Of a stretch of DNA of 64,000 nt, positions 9,913-18,306 are shown in pieces. The notes below the pieces were generated by a model. The model made no database searches. It was not told where the DNA came from and worked only from the letters and a program-made list of their open reading frames with translations. A program made the position numbers and the translations under genes. Positions within the stretch are counted from its first letter, which is position 1. Every line of letters starts with the position of its first letter. This DNA is from Rhodothermales bacterium (GTDB lineage Bacteria > Bacteroidota > Rhodothermia > Rhodothermales > JANQRZ01), in assembly GCA_028284265.1 (NCBI GenBank), contig JANQRZ010000019.1, positions 1-64,000 of the forward strand, in the 5' to 3' direction.

Positions 9913-11193
9913 TCACATCTCCGCAGGGATCAACTCATTCAGCAGATGAATGTTGTCCGGGCTTTGCTGGATGTGCCGGATCAGCGCCTGCATCGCCTCG
10001 ACGGGGTGGCGCGAGTTGAGTGCCCGCATCAGCATGTGGTGATACTTCACCATGTCGCCGAGGAGCCGCTCCTCGTTCCGCGTCCCGCTCTTGCGGAGGT
10101 TGATCGCCGGGAAGATGCGCTTGTCGGCCAGCTCGCGGTCGAGGACGATCTCGGAGTTGCCGGTGCCCTTGAACTCCTCGAAGATCACGTCGTCCATCCG
10201 GCTGCCCGTCTCGATGAGCGCGGTGGCGATGATGGTGAGCGAGCCGCCGTGCTCGATGTTGCGCGCCGCGCCGAAAATCTTGCGCGGCATCACGAGGGCG
10301 CGGGCGTCGAGACCACCCGACATCGTGCGGCCCGAGTTGCCGCCCCAGAGGTTGAATGTCCGCCCGAGGCGCGTCAGCGAGTCGAGCAGCAGCACCACGT
10401 CCTTGCCCTGCTCCACGAGTCGCCGCGAGTATTCGTAGGCGAGCGTGGCGACGCGGACATGGTTGTCTTCCTCATGGTCGTTGGACGAGGCGAAGACCGT
10501 GCAGGCCGTCGTCCGCTTGAAGTCGGTGACCTCCTCCGGTCGTTCGTCCACGAGCAGCGCGACGAGCGCGACCTCGGGGTGGTTCTCTTCGAGGGCACGG
10601 GCGATTTTCTTGAGCATCACCGTCTTGCCCGTGCGCGGCGGCGCAACGATCAGCGCCCGCTGCCCCTTCCCAAGCGGTGCCACGAGGTCAATGACCCGCA
10701 TTGAGACGTCCGTCGGTTCGGTGACGAGTTGGAGCTTCTCGTTAGGGTAGATGGTGACGCCGTCGTCATAAGTGCCTAGCTCCTTCCACTCGTCGGGCGT
10801 CACGCCCATGACCTTGTCGAGGTCCGTCACCTGCCACGCGCCTTTGCGCCCCGGCTTGATCGTACCCTCAATGAGGACACCGTCGCGGAGGTTGTACTTG
10901 TCGATGATCGGCGGCGGCATGAAGGGGTCGTTGTCCCCTTTTGGCAGCGAGGCGTCGAAGCCTCGAATGAAACCGAAGTTCTTGTCCCCGATCATTTCGA
11001 GCATGCCGACAATCGGCTTACCGGGGTGATTGCTCTCTTCCCGGTTGCCTTTGCCGCGCCCTCGGTTCCGATTGCGATTGCGGCCACCTCGGCCTTTACC
11101 GCCCCGGTTGTTACTGCCGTTGCGGTTGTTGCTTCCGTTGCGATTGCCGCGTTCATTCCGGTCGGACCGGTTCTCGCGTTGCTCTTCTGCCAT
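9913..11193 (-). CDS. rho: Transcription termination factor Rho
   Basis: The 426-residue protein is a hexameric RNA-dependent ATPase that ends transcription. The cold-shock-like primary RNA-binding domain is at about residues 58-130 (GKPIVGMLEMIGDKNFGFIR). The ATPase core contains Walker A APPRTGKT at about 184-191, Walker B VVLLLDSLTR at about 266-275, and the Q/R-loop regions (GGNSGRTMSGGLD, FKGTGNSEI). The usual N-terminal helical bundle is absent: residues 1-55 are a low-complexity Arg/Gly/Asn tract (RNGSNN repeated) expected to be disordered and RNA-binding. The start was placed at MAEEQREN; the in-frame upstream extension looks untranslated. A long leader of about 590 bp without genes lies upstream and could host autoregulation, which is common for rho. 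Confidence 0.97.
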   Translation of the reverse strand: MAEEQRENRSDRNERGNRNGSNNRNGSNNRGGKGRGGRNRNRNRGRGKGNREESNHPGKPIVGMLEMIGDKNFGFIRGFDASLPKGDNDPFMPPPIIDKYNLRDGVLIEGTIKPGRKGAWQVTDLDKVMGVTPDEWKELGTYDDGVTIYPNEKLQLVTEPTDVSMRVIDLVAPLGKGQRALIVAPPRTGKTVMLKKIARALEENHPEVALVALLVDERPEEVTDFKRTTACTVFASSNDHEEDNHVRVATLAYEYSRRLVEQGKDVVLLLDSLTRLGRTFNLWGGNSGRTMSGGLDARALVMPRKIFGAARNIEHGGSLTIIATALIETGSRMDDVIFEEFKGTGNSEIVLDRELADKRIFPAINLRKSGTRNEERLLGDMVKYHHMLMRALNSRHPVEAMQALIRHIQQSPDNIHLLNELIPAEM

Positions 11194-11782
11194 GAATCTG
11201 GGACTAGGTGAAACGGGATGACCCTCGGTCGCACCGGGCGTCAAGTAGGTAAAGAAGTAGGGGGAGACGCTCACACGAGATGGCCGCTCCACGCTGGAGC
11301 GACCCGGGACTAGAGAAAATCCACTGAGCGACGGTCGATGGCCTGTGGTTGTAGAGGCTGGGGCGGCGGTACAGCAGCCGGCCCGAAAGAATGCATTGGC
11401 GCGTTGCGCGTTCACCAGCCCGGCCTAGCTTTCGGATCGCTGATCCTCGAAAAAGCCGAAGCCAGTGGTAATCGAAGGCGTGTGGCTATGGGACGCAGCA
11501 GCGGACGGGTGACACTCACCCAACGTTTTACAGCAACAAGCGAGCCAGCTATGAGCACATATTGACTTCTGCCTGCCCTACTGCGCTTTGCGGTATAATC
11601 TCCCGGACCAACCGCAAGGAACCAAACGCCTCAAAACGCCCAAGAGACACTATGTGGGGCGTGAATCGGGGGTGTGAACGGCTTCCAATATAGATGGTTT
11701 CCCATTCTGGAGCAACCCATCCACCTCCCCACCCCTTTTCGGTCCACCTTCATAGAAAAAAGTCCCACCTATCAGACCCGTC
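11194..11782. other. Gene-free 589-bp divergent spacer between rho and rnhB
   Basis: This spacer holds the leaders and promoters of two divergent genes. I see small dyads, for example CGCTCC/GGAGCG at 11285-11301 and GGGTGA/TCACCC at 11507-11521, but no tRNA, known riboswitch or convincing coding region. A 75-codon frame inside it has no family resemblance. A TATAAT box at 11594-11599 lacks a properly spaced -35 element. Confidence 0.5.
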
Positions 11783-12376
11783 ATGGCATCCTTCGAGATT
11801 GAGAGTGAACACTGGCATTGCGGTGCGCGGTGGATTGCAGGCGTGGATGAAGCGGGACGCGGTTGCCTCGCAGGGCCTGTCATGGCGGCGGCTGTCGTGC
11901 TCGCGCCCGACACCCGAATTCCTGCTCTCGACGACTCGAAGAAGCTGAAACCCGCCGTGCGCGACACCCTGTTCGACACGATCCATGCCGAGGCGCTCGC
12001 GATCGGCGTCGGGCAGTGCTCACCGGGTGAAATCGACGAACTGAACATCCTCTGGGCTTCGATGGAAGCGATGCGCCGCGCCGTGCTCGACCTGGCGTTG
12101 GAACCTGATGTACTCCTCATTGACGGCAACCGACCGATCCCCGACGCACCGTGGCGGCAGGAGGCCGTCATCAAGGGCGATGCGCGCAGCCTGTCGATTG
12201 CCGCCGCATCGGTCGTGGCGAAGGTGACGCGAGACCGGCTGATGGTGCGCCTCCACAATGACTTTCCTACCTATGGTTGGGCCGGTCACAAAGGCTATCC
12301 GACCGCAGAGCATTACGCAGCTCTCCGCACGCACGGCCCTAGCCCACATCACCGACAGTCTTTTCGACTACGCTAG
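11783..12376 (+). CDS. rnhB: Ribonuclease HII
   Basis: The 197-residue protein removes RNA from RNA-DNA hybrids and misincorporated ribonucleotides. The catalytic motif GVDEAGRG, with Asp22 and Glu23, is at residues 20-27. Further acidic residues are in LLIDGN (about residue 114) and in KGDARSLSIAAASVVAKVTRD. The C-terminus includes the conserved YGWAGHKGYPT substrate-recognition region. The length matches the family. Its stop codon shares CTAG with the stop of the convergent shikimate kinase gene. Confidence 0.96.
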   Translation: MASFEIESEHWHCGARWIAGVDEAGRGCLAGPVMAAAVVLAPDTRIPALDDSKKLKPAVRDTLFDTIHAEALAIGVGQCSPGEIDELNILWASMEAMRRAVLDLALEPDVLLIDGNRPIPDAPWRQEAVIKGDARSLSIAAASVVAKVTRDRLMVRLHNDFPTYGWAGHKGYPTAEHYAALRTHGPSPHHRQSFRLR

Positions 12377-12912
12377 GCAATCACCGGTAGCGCCTGAACA
12401 ATCGCATCGGCTACTTGGTCCGGGGTCAGGTCCTCAGCCTCCACCGTCACATCGGCGTGGCTGTAGTACCGCTCGCGCTTGCGGAGAATCTCATTGATGC
12501 GGTCGAGGAGCGCGGCGTCAGAATAGGGTTGACCGTCCTCATCAAGCAGCAGCGGCTTGCCCTCTGCGTCGCGGAGTCGCCGCGCTAGGGCCTCCGCAGA
12601 AAGCTTGAGAAACACGATGACGCCACTCGTCTCAGCCGTCAGCAGATTGCCTTCCGTGGCGAGCGCTCCGCCACCCGTAGCAACAACGACATGCTCTTGC
12701 TCTGCTGCCTCGCAGAGTACCGCTGTCTCCAAGGCACGGAATACCGGCTCTCCGCGACGGGCGAACAGTTCGGAGATCGAAACCCCTGCAGCACGCTCCA
12801 CCTCGTCGTCAAGGTCGAGGAAACGGTAGCCAAGACGGTCGGCAACGAGAGGGCCAGAGGTGCTCTTGCCGCTGCCCATGAAACCGGTGAGGTACACGCG
12901 CGGTGGGTGCAT
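12373..12912 (-). CDS. aroK: Shikimate kinase
   Basis: The 179-residue protein phosphorylates shikimate at O3 with ATP, the fifth step of the aromatic amino-acid pathway. The P-loop GFMGSGKST is at residues 10-18. The shikimate-binding residues follow in the DLDDEVE region and in FRALE. The conserved VVATGGGA motif is near residue 75, and the lid carries RPLL-like KPLLLDEDG at about residue 118. The C-terminal RERYYSHAD is the usual adenine-binding end. It converges with rnhB, overlapping by 4 bases. Another gene of the pathway, aroA, is 28 kb away in this window. Confidence 0.95.
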   Translation of the reverse strand: MHPPRVYLTGFMGSGKSTSGPLVADRLGYRFLDLDDEVERAAGVSISELFARRGEPVFRALETAVLCEAAEQEHVVVATGGGALATEGNLLTAETSGVIVFLKLSAEALARRLRDAEGKPLLLDEDGQPYSDAALLDRINEILRKRERYYSHADVTVEAEDLTPDQVADAIVQALPVIA

Positions 12913-13007
12913 ATCTTCGGAGCCTTCAAAAGGCCTATTGACTGAGGAACGGAACGCCTGCTCGGCACAGGCCCGATCTAGCTACCTCCAATGTATCACT
13001 TTTTTAC

Positions 13008-13769
13008 GTGTCAACCTACCGCCTTCTGATCGAATACGACGGGTCAAGCTTTCACGGCTGGCAGATTCAACCCGACCGGCCATCGGTGCAGGCCGCGCTC
13101 GAAGAAGCGCTGGCGACGGCGCTTCGTGTGTCGGTCAGCGTAGTGGGCTCGGGGCGGACGGATGCGGGCGTACATGCCCGAGGCCAAGTCGCCCACTTCG
13201 CCACCGAAGCGCCCGTCAATCTGTTCCGACTGCGGCGCTCGCTGAATGGCCTCCTTTCCCCGAGTATCGCGGTCCTTGATGTGGCGCAAGCACCTGACGG
13301 TTTCCACGCCCGCTACGACGCCCGGCAACGCCTCTATCACTACCACGCTACGGTCCAGCCCCGCGCCCTCGACCAACACATGCGCTGGGCGATCCGACCT
13401 GAACCCGACTGGGAACTGATGAATGAGGCCGCGCAGCACCTCCTCGGGGAGCATCACTTCGGCGCGTTCTGCCTTACCAAGTCGGAAACCACCAACCGCG
13501 TTTGCACGGTCGAGTACGCCCACTGGGTGCCGGAACTACGCGATGGCGACTGGCGCTTTGAGATTGCCGCCGACCGATTCCTGCACGGGATGGTCCGGGC
13601 GATTGTCGGGACGCTCGTGGATATCGGCCACGGACGGCGGCAACCTGACTCGCTGCCGGAGGTGCTGGCATCGAGAGATCGACGCGAAGCTGGACCCGCA
13701 GCGCCAGCACACGGCCTCGTGCTGGAACGGGTCACGTATGAGGATGACGAGTTGGAAACCCGCGCCTGA
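13008..13769 (+). CDS. truA: tRNA pseudouridine(38-40) synthase TruA
   Basis: The 253-residue protein isomerises U38-U40 in tRNA anticodon arms. The catalytic Asp52 sits in GSGRTDAGVHA. Other family motifs are the N-terminal YRLLIEYDGSSFHGWQ, the middle YHYHATVQP and the C-terminal FLHGMVRAIVGTLVDIG. The start is a GTG; the nearby upstream ATG is out of frame. Its 3' end is 40 bases from the kelch lipoprotein gene on the same strand. Confidence 0.96.
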   Translation: MSTYRLLIEYDGSSFHGWQIQPDRPSVQAALEEALATALRVSVSVVGSGRTDAGVHARGQVAHFATEAPVNLFRLRRSLNGLLSPSIAVLDVAQAPDGFHARYDARQRLYHYHATVQPRALDQHMRWAIRPEPDWELMNEAAQHLLGEHHFGAFCLTKSETTNRVCTVEYAHWVPELRDGDWRFEIAADRFLHGMVRAIVGTLVDIGHGRRQPDSLPEVLASRDRREAGPAAPAHGLVLERVTYEDDELETRA

Positions 13770-13809
13770 GCGCATCATTCAACGCTGTCGCCTGCACATA
13801 CTCCTGCTC

Positions 13810-15198
13810 ATGCCTCGCGCCGCCCTTCTTCTGCTCGCCACACTGCTCCTGTTCGGGTGCGAGCGCCCCTTCGTCGAGCCTGAGGCTCCAAGCATCGAAC
13901 TGATCAGTTCTGTCGACCTCTCGGTGGTTCTGATGGAGCGACAGCTTCCGCTCGCCTTCCGCGCGACGTCCTCGTTCTCAAGCATCAACCGCGTCGAGGT
14001 CAACGGAACCGCCGCGACCTATTTCCGGGAGGAAGACGCGTACCTCGACACGCTGCAACTCGACCTCGGACTGAACCGGATCACAGTCGAGGCCTTCGAT
14101 GGGTTGGGGACAGCAGGCAGCGACACGCTCTTTGCGATGTACCTCCCGTTTCAGTTTGCATCGCTCGCCGTGCTTCGCCTGCCGGAACCGGTCGGCGGAC
14201 ACACAACCACCACATTGACCGACGGAACCCTCCTCATCACCGGTGGAACTGGAGGTGTCAGCGCACCCGCCCGCAACGGCGCCCTTCTCCTCAACCCCAC
14301 CACCTTTGCCTTCACACCGCTCGATGCGCTGATGCAGGCGGCACGCATGGGCCATGCAGCATCACTTCTGCCGGACGGGCGCGTGCTCTTTACCGGCGGT
14401 AGCACGGTTGTGACGCTCAACGACGCCAGCGAACTCGTCACCACGCTGGAACTGTTCGACCCGGCCACGAACACGTTCACAGAAGTCCCACTCGTAGCAG
14501 CCGATGGTGGCACGGTAGCTCCGGTGGAACGAACCGGGCACATAGTGACGGTGCTGGAGGGTAGCGATGGAACTGTATCCGTCTATCTCTACGGCGGAAC
14601 CGCTAACCTCGGTACGGCTGAGGCGCCCCGCCTCGGCCCGTCGCCCTTCATGCGACGGCTCCTGTTTGAGGACGGCGCGGAGGGGCCTCGACTTGTCGCG
14701 CCGAACCGCTCGGAAGGGTTCCGTTTTGCCGCGACGGTCGGGCACACCCAAACGCCGCTATCAGACGTGGCGATGGACGGCTTTGGACGCTATCTCGTCG
14801 CGGGAGCCTCTGATCCTTCGGACGCCGCCACACCCCTGCCCTTTGAGATCACCTTCCGACCCGATGCCATCAACCAGCGCCTTGTCGGTTCGCTGCAAAC
14901 ACCGCGCACGGACCACGCTGCTGCGCTCCTATCGGATGAAACACTTTCGGAGAACCTCGTATTGGTAACAGGCGGGCTGGGAACTGACGCAGGGGTTGCG
15001 CTGGCGTCCGGTGAAATTTTCGCTGCCGAGGCCGCTCAGTTCTTCCGTTTCGCAGACAACACCCGCCTTGCCACACCGCGATGGGGACACACTGCAACAA
15101 ATCTCGGCGACGCTCGAATACTGCTCGTTGGCGGATTTTCCGCCTCGGGCACACCGCTCGACCTGATCGAACTTTTTACCCCACTCCCTGCTCGCTGA
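13810..15198 (+). CDS. Kelch-repeat lipoprotein
   Basis: The 462-residue protein starts MPRAALLLLATLLLFGCERP, a lipoprotein signal with the lipobox Cys near residue 17. An Ig-like domain of about 100 residues follows, then at least five kelch units of the pattern 'RxGHxxxxLxDGRVLxxGG' (GGHTTTTLTDGTLLITGG, GHAASLLPDGRVLFTGGS, HAAALLSDETLSENLVLVTG, WGHTATNLGDARILLVGG). These predict a beta-propeller on the outer membrane or periplasmic face. The start was set at the lipoprotein signal; the frame is open far upstream but only as a shadow of truA. No enzymatic function can be assigned. Confidence 0.85.
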   Translation: MPRAALLLLATLLLFGCERPFVEPEAPSIELISSVDLSVVLMERQLPLAFRATSSFSSINRVEVNGTAATYFREEDAYLDTLQLDLGLNRITVEAFDGLGTAGSDTLFAMYLPFQFASLAVLRLPEPVGGHTTTTLTDGTLLITGGTGGVSAPARNGALLLNPTTFAFTPLDALMQAARMGHAASLLPDGRVLFTGGSTVVTLNDASELVTTLELFDPATNTFTEVPLVAADGGTVAPVERTGHIVTVLEGSDGTVSVYLYGGTANLGTAEAPRLGPSPFMRRLLFEDGAEGPRLVAPNRSEGFRFAATVGHTQTPLSDVAMDGFGRYLVAGASDPSDAATPLPFEITFRPDAINQRLVGSLQTPRTDHAAALLSDETLSENLVLVTGGLGTDAGVALASGEIFAAEAAQFFRFADNTRLATPRWGHTATNLGDARILLVGGFSASGTPLDLIELFTPLPAR

Positions 15199-15208
15199 GA
15201 GCCTCTCG

Positions 15209-15400
15209 ATGACGATTCAACGCATCCTCCAAGTCATCCTCGTCGCCATCGTGCTGATGGTGGCGTTCTCGCTCTTGGTGTTCCTCCTCCGTATCGGGAC
15301 CGCCTTGCTCGGCTTCGGCCTGAAGATTCTGCTCCTCTTGCTCATCGTCGCGGCCATCCTTCGCTTCTTCGAGTTGCTCGCCCAGAAACGCCGCTACTGA
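15209..15400 (+). CDS. Small two-helix membrane protein
   Basis: The 63-residue protein is almost wholly hydrophobic. Two transmembrane helices (VILVAIVLMVAFSLLVFLL and LGFGLKILLLLLIVAAIL) are separated by a short RIGTA turn, and a basic tail QKRRY suggests an inside C-terminus. It starts 10 bases after the kelch lipoprotein stop and is followed by a strong terminator, so it is probably the last gene of that transcript. I do not recognise the family. Coding status is supported by position and composition only. Confidence 0.6.
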   Translation: MTIQRILQVILVAIVLMVAFSLLVFLLRIGTALLGFGLKILLLLLIVAAILRFFELLAQKRRY

Positions 15401-15439
15401 CACCAAGCGGACCCGCCGCTTCACCCCGTCGTATGTTCC

Positions 15440-15475
15440 GGCAGTCGCCCTTCCTCGGGCGGCTGCCCTTTTTAT
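15440..15475 (+). terminator. Strong Rho-independent terminator before the arginine deiminase gene
   Basis: An 11-bp stem (15440-15450 with 15457-15467, one G-U pair) with loop TTCCTC is followed by CTTTTTAT. It ends the kelch and small-membrane-protein transcript and lies only 17 bases before the next start codon. Confidence 0.88.
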
Positions 15476-15492
15476 GCCAATCCTTGACGCCT

Positions 15493-16791
15493 GTGACCAC
15501 GCCTGCTTCCCCCAACACTGCTGACCGCACAACGAGCGCTACCCTCCCCGTCCATGTTTCATCCGAACTCGCTCGGCTCCGGCAAGTCGTCGTCCACACG
15601 CCGGGTGAGGAAATGCGCCTCGTTTCGCCGGAAAACCACGCCGAACTGCTCTTCGACGACATCCTGTTCACCGAGCGGGCGCAGGAAGAGCACCAAGTGA
15701 TGTGCCGCCTGTTCACCGAGGTTGTCGGCACACCCGACGCGGTGCTTCAGATCTCCACCCTGCTCCGTGAGGCGTTCGAGCGGGAAGATGCCCGGCACGA
15801 GTTCATCGCGCTCCTCGCCGAGCGGCAGCCGCAGCGCAACTTCGAGGCCTACGAGCGTGAGCTAAAGCAGCTTTCACCGGACGAACTGCTCACCTTCGCC
15901 TTCACCGGGCGGTCCAGCCTACCGCTTACGACGAACCCGATACCGAACCTGCTGTTCACCCGCGACCTCTCGGCGGTCGTTGGTAAGCACATCATCCTCT
16001 CGCACGCAGCCACGATGGCGCGAGCAAGAGAGAGCATCATCATCCGGGTCATCATGCACCACCACCCGCGCTTCGCGGACGTGCAAGACTGCTTGATTGA
16101 ACTTCCACCGCACGTCTCTTTTGAGGGCGGCGATCTCCTCGTGGCAAGCGACAAGGTGGTGCTGATCGGACAGTCCGAGCGAACCTCGCTCGGCGGAGTG
16201 ATGGCCGTCACTGAGGCGCTGATGCAGAGAACCTCCATCGAGCACGTCCTGATGGTGAACCTCCCGAAGGCCCGCTACTGCATGCACCTCGACACGGTGT
16301 TCACGTTCGCTGCGCCGGGCGAGTGTGTCGTCTTTCCGCCCATCATCGAGCAGGACCGGCAAAACGTGATGCACCTGACCTCAACGGGTGAGCCGGGCCA
16401 GTTCAACATGGAGGTATGGCCCAATCTAAAGCCTGCCTTGGAAGCGCTTACGGGACGAGACTTTACCTTCATCCACTGTGGCGGCGAAGAGTTGGTCAAC
16501 CAGCAGCGCGAGCAGTGGACCGACGGGGCCAACCTGTTCGCGCTCGCGCCCGGCCTCGTTGTCGGCTACGAGCGCAACAGCCTTACCTACGACGCACTCC
16601 GCGACCACGGATACCACGTTGTCGAAGCGGAGAACTTCCTCGCCTATCATGACGGCAACCCCATCGGTGGTGATCGGAAGGTGGCGATCCAGCTTCGTGG
16701 ACACGAGCTTTCGAGAGGTCGAGGCGGTCCGCGCTGCATGACTATGCCGATTCTCCGACAAGCTGCGAACGTCTCTTCAAATGGCGCTTAA
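15493..16791 (+). CDS. arcA: Arginine deiminase
   Basis: The 432-residue protein hydrolyses L-arginine to citrulline and ammonia. Seen motifs are NLLFTRD near residue 155, the FEGGDLL acidic motif, the MHLDTVFTF His motif, and the nucleophilic Cys at about residue 415 in RGGPRCMTMP. Length and order match the deiminase family. The frame is open 20 codons further upstream, but that stretch encodes a terminator hairpin, so the GTG at 15493 was chosen. No ornithine carbamoyltransferase or carbamate kinase gene is adjacent, so a complete fermentative pathway is not shown here. The 3' end overlaps tadA by 11 bases, suggesting translational coupling. Confidence 0.92.
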   Translation: MTTPASPNTADRTTSATLPVHVSSELARLRQVVVHTPGEEMRLVSPENHAELLFDDILFTERAQEEHQVMCRLFTEVVGTPDAVLQISTLLREAFEREDARHEFIALLAERQPQRNFEAYERELKQLSPDELLTFAFTGRSSLPLTTNPIPNLLFTRDLSAVVGKHIILSHAATMARARESIIIRVIMHHHPRFADVQDCLIELPPHVSFEGGDLLVASDKVVLIGQSERTSLGGVMAVTEALMQRTSIEHVLMVNLPKARYCMHLDTVFTFAAPGECVVFPPIIEQDRQNVMHLTSTGEPGQFNMEVWPNLKPALEALTGRDFTFIHCGGEELVNQQREQWTDGANLFALAPGLVVGYERNSLTYDALRDHGYHVVEAENFLAYHDGNPIGGDRKVAIQLRGHELSRGRGGPRCMTMPILRQAANVSSNGA

Positions 16792-17272
16792 CTCGCTCCT
16801 CGACACAGACCGACGCTGGATGCTGCAGGCGTTCCGCGAGGCCGAGCGGGCATTCGAGGAAAACGAGGTGCCGGTCGGCGCAGTGGTGGTGAAAGACGGC
16901 GTGCTCGTCGGGCGCGGGCGCAACGCTGTCGAGCGGCTCGGCGACCCAACGGCGCACGCGGAGATTCTGGCAACCTCCGCCGCGTGCGAAACCCTCGGCT
17001 CGAAGTTCCTCGACGGCTGTACGCTCTACGTCACCCTTGAACCCTGCCCGATGTGCGCAGGCGCGCTCGTCCTCGCCCGCTTGCAAAGACTCGTCTTCGG
17101 CGCGTTCGACGAAAAGTTCGGCGCAGCCTCGACGCTTTACTCGATCCCGCAGGACCCGCGCCTGAATCATCAGGTCGAGATCGTCTCCGGGATCGAGGCC
17201 GAGCGGTCGGCGGAGTTGTTGCAGGCCTTCTTTCGACAGCGACGACATGCGCCGAAGCAGGAGCCTCGATGA
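16781..17272 (+). CDS. tadA: tRNA-specific adenosine deaminase TadA
   Basis: The 163-residue protein converts A34 to inosine in tRNA-Arg(ACG). The zinc site is HAE at residues 59-61 (Glu61 is the proton shuttle), followed by PCPMCAGAL with Cys89 and Cys92. The core EVPVGAVVVKDG and the end RLNHQVEIVSGI are typical. It overlaps the arginine deiminase gene by 11 bases and shares an ATGA overlap with the following reductase gene. A cytosine or guanine deaminase is less likely because of the PCPMCAGAL and N-terminal signature. Confidence 0.94.
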   Translation: MALNSLLDTDRRWMLQAFREAERAFEENEVPVGAVVVKDGVLVGRGRNAVERLGDPTAHAEILATSAACETLGSKFLDGCTLYVTLEPCPMCAGALVLARLQRLVFGAFDEKFGAASTLYSIPQDPRLNHQVEIVSGIEAERSAELLQAFFRQRRHAPKQEPR

Positions 17273-18303
17273 AGGCGAAACAGCCGGATCGGGCGCCCGT
17301 TCCACGCATCATGGATACCACCAGAACAGAGACCGTGCGCGATGTCATCATCGTCGGGGCTGGCCCCATCGGCCTGGCCTGCGCTGTCGAGGCGAAGCAA
17401 GCTGGGCTCGATGCTCTCGGCATTGAGAAGGGCGCACTCACCAACTCACTCCTCGGCTATCCGACCGGGATGGAGTTTTTCTCGACGCCGGACCTGATCG
17501 AGATCGGCGGCTACCCCCTCATCGCCCGTGGCTACAAGCCGCTCCGCGAAGAGGCGCTCGACTACTACCGCCGCGTGGCTGAGGTAGAGAAGCTCGACGT
17601 GCACCTCTACGAGCAGGTGATCCGCGCCGACGGCGAGACTGGCGCCTTCACGGTCGTGACGAATAAGGGGGCCTATCCCTGCCGTGCGGTCGTCATCGCC
17701 ACGGGTTTCTATGACATCCCGAACCTGATAGACGTGCCTGGAGAAGACCTACCCAATGTCTCGCACTACTACAAAGAGCCGTACCCCTTCAGCGGCCAGA
17801 AGCTCGCCATCATCGGAGCGAAGAACTCGGCGGCCCTCGCGGCGCTCGACTGCCTCCGGCACGGGGCTGAGGTGACGTTGGTGATCCGCGGCCCGGAGGT
17901 CGGACCGAGCGTCAAGTACTGGATCCGCCCCAACCTCATCAACAGGATCGAGGACGGTAGCATTACAGCCTACTTCAACACCACCATCAAGGAAATCCGC
18001 CCGGCCTCCCTCCTCCTCGACACGCCGGAAGGCGAGCGCGAGATTGCCAACGACTGGACGCTCGCCCTGACTGGCTATCGCCCGAACTACGCGCTCCTCG
18101 AACGGCTCGGTATCGCCTTCGAGGGACCAGCCCGCAAACCCGTCTACGATCCCGACACGATGGAGACCAACCGACCGGGGCTGTACCTCGCCGGAACCGT
18201 CTGCGGCGGTCTCAACACGAGTGAGTGGTTCATCGAAAATGGGCGCGTCCACGCTCGTCAGATCATGCAGCACCTCGCCGCCCGCGACTCGGTCGCGGCG
18301 TAG
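17269..18303 (+). CDS. ypdA: YpdA-family bacillithiol disulfide reductase-like flavoprotein
   Basis: The 344-residue protein is a thioredoxin-reductase-like FAD/NAD(P)H enzyme. The FAD Rossmann motif DVIIVGAGPIGLA is near residue 26-38, and a second dinucleotide motif (LAIIGAKNSAALAALD) is near residue 180. There is no CxxC redox pair, as expected for YpdA, which reduces bacillithiol disulfide (known in Firmicutes). The family stretch GYPTGMEFFSTPDLIEIGG is intact. The start overlaps the tadA stop as ATGA; an internal ATG at 17311 gives a product nearer to the usual 330 residues. A CGC-type bacilliredoxin at 51.8-52.3 kb is a plausible partner. It converges with the GNAT gene with 3 bases between stops. 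Confidence 0.88.
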   Translation: MKAKQPDRAPVPRIMDTTRTETVRDVIIVGAGPIGLACAVEAKQAGLDALGIEKGALTNSLLGYPTGMEFFSTPDLIEIGGYPLIARGYKPLREEALDYYRRVAEVEKLDVHLYEQVIRADGETGAFTVVTNKGAYPCRAVVIATGFYDIPNLIDVPGEDLPNVSHYYKEPYPFSGQKLAIIGAKNSAALAALDCLRHGAEVTLVIRGPEVGPSVKYWIRPNLINRIEDGSITAYFNTTIKEIRPASLLLDTPEGEREIANDWTLALTGYRPNYALLERLGIAFEGPARKPVYDPDTMETNRPGLYLAGTVCGGLNTSEWFIENGRVHARQIMQHLAARDSVAA

Positions 18304-18306
18304 CGA

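Noticed and set aside
11338-11565. A 75-codon frame in the rho-rnhB spacer
   Set aside because: No family resemblance, no ribosome-binding site and an amino-acid composition (Gly, Arg, Ala) expected by chance.
11562-11599. Possible sigma-70 promoter (TTGACT and TATAAT) upstream of rnhB
   Set aside because: The spacing is 26 bases, far from the usual 16-19, and Bacteroidota promoters normally follow another consensus.
15493-17272. Idea of a complete arginine deiminase pathway operon
   Set aside because: The neighbours are tadA and a YpdA-type reductase; no carbamoyltransferase, carbamate kinase or antiporter gene is present.
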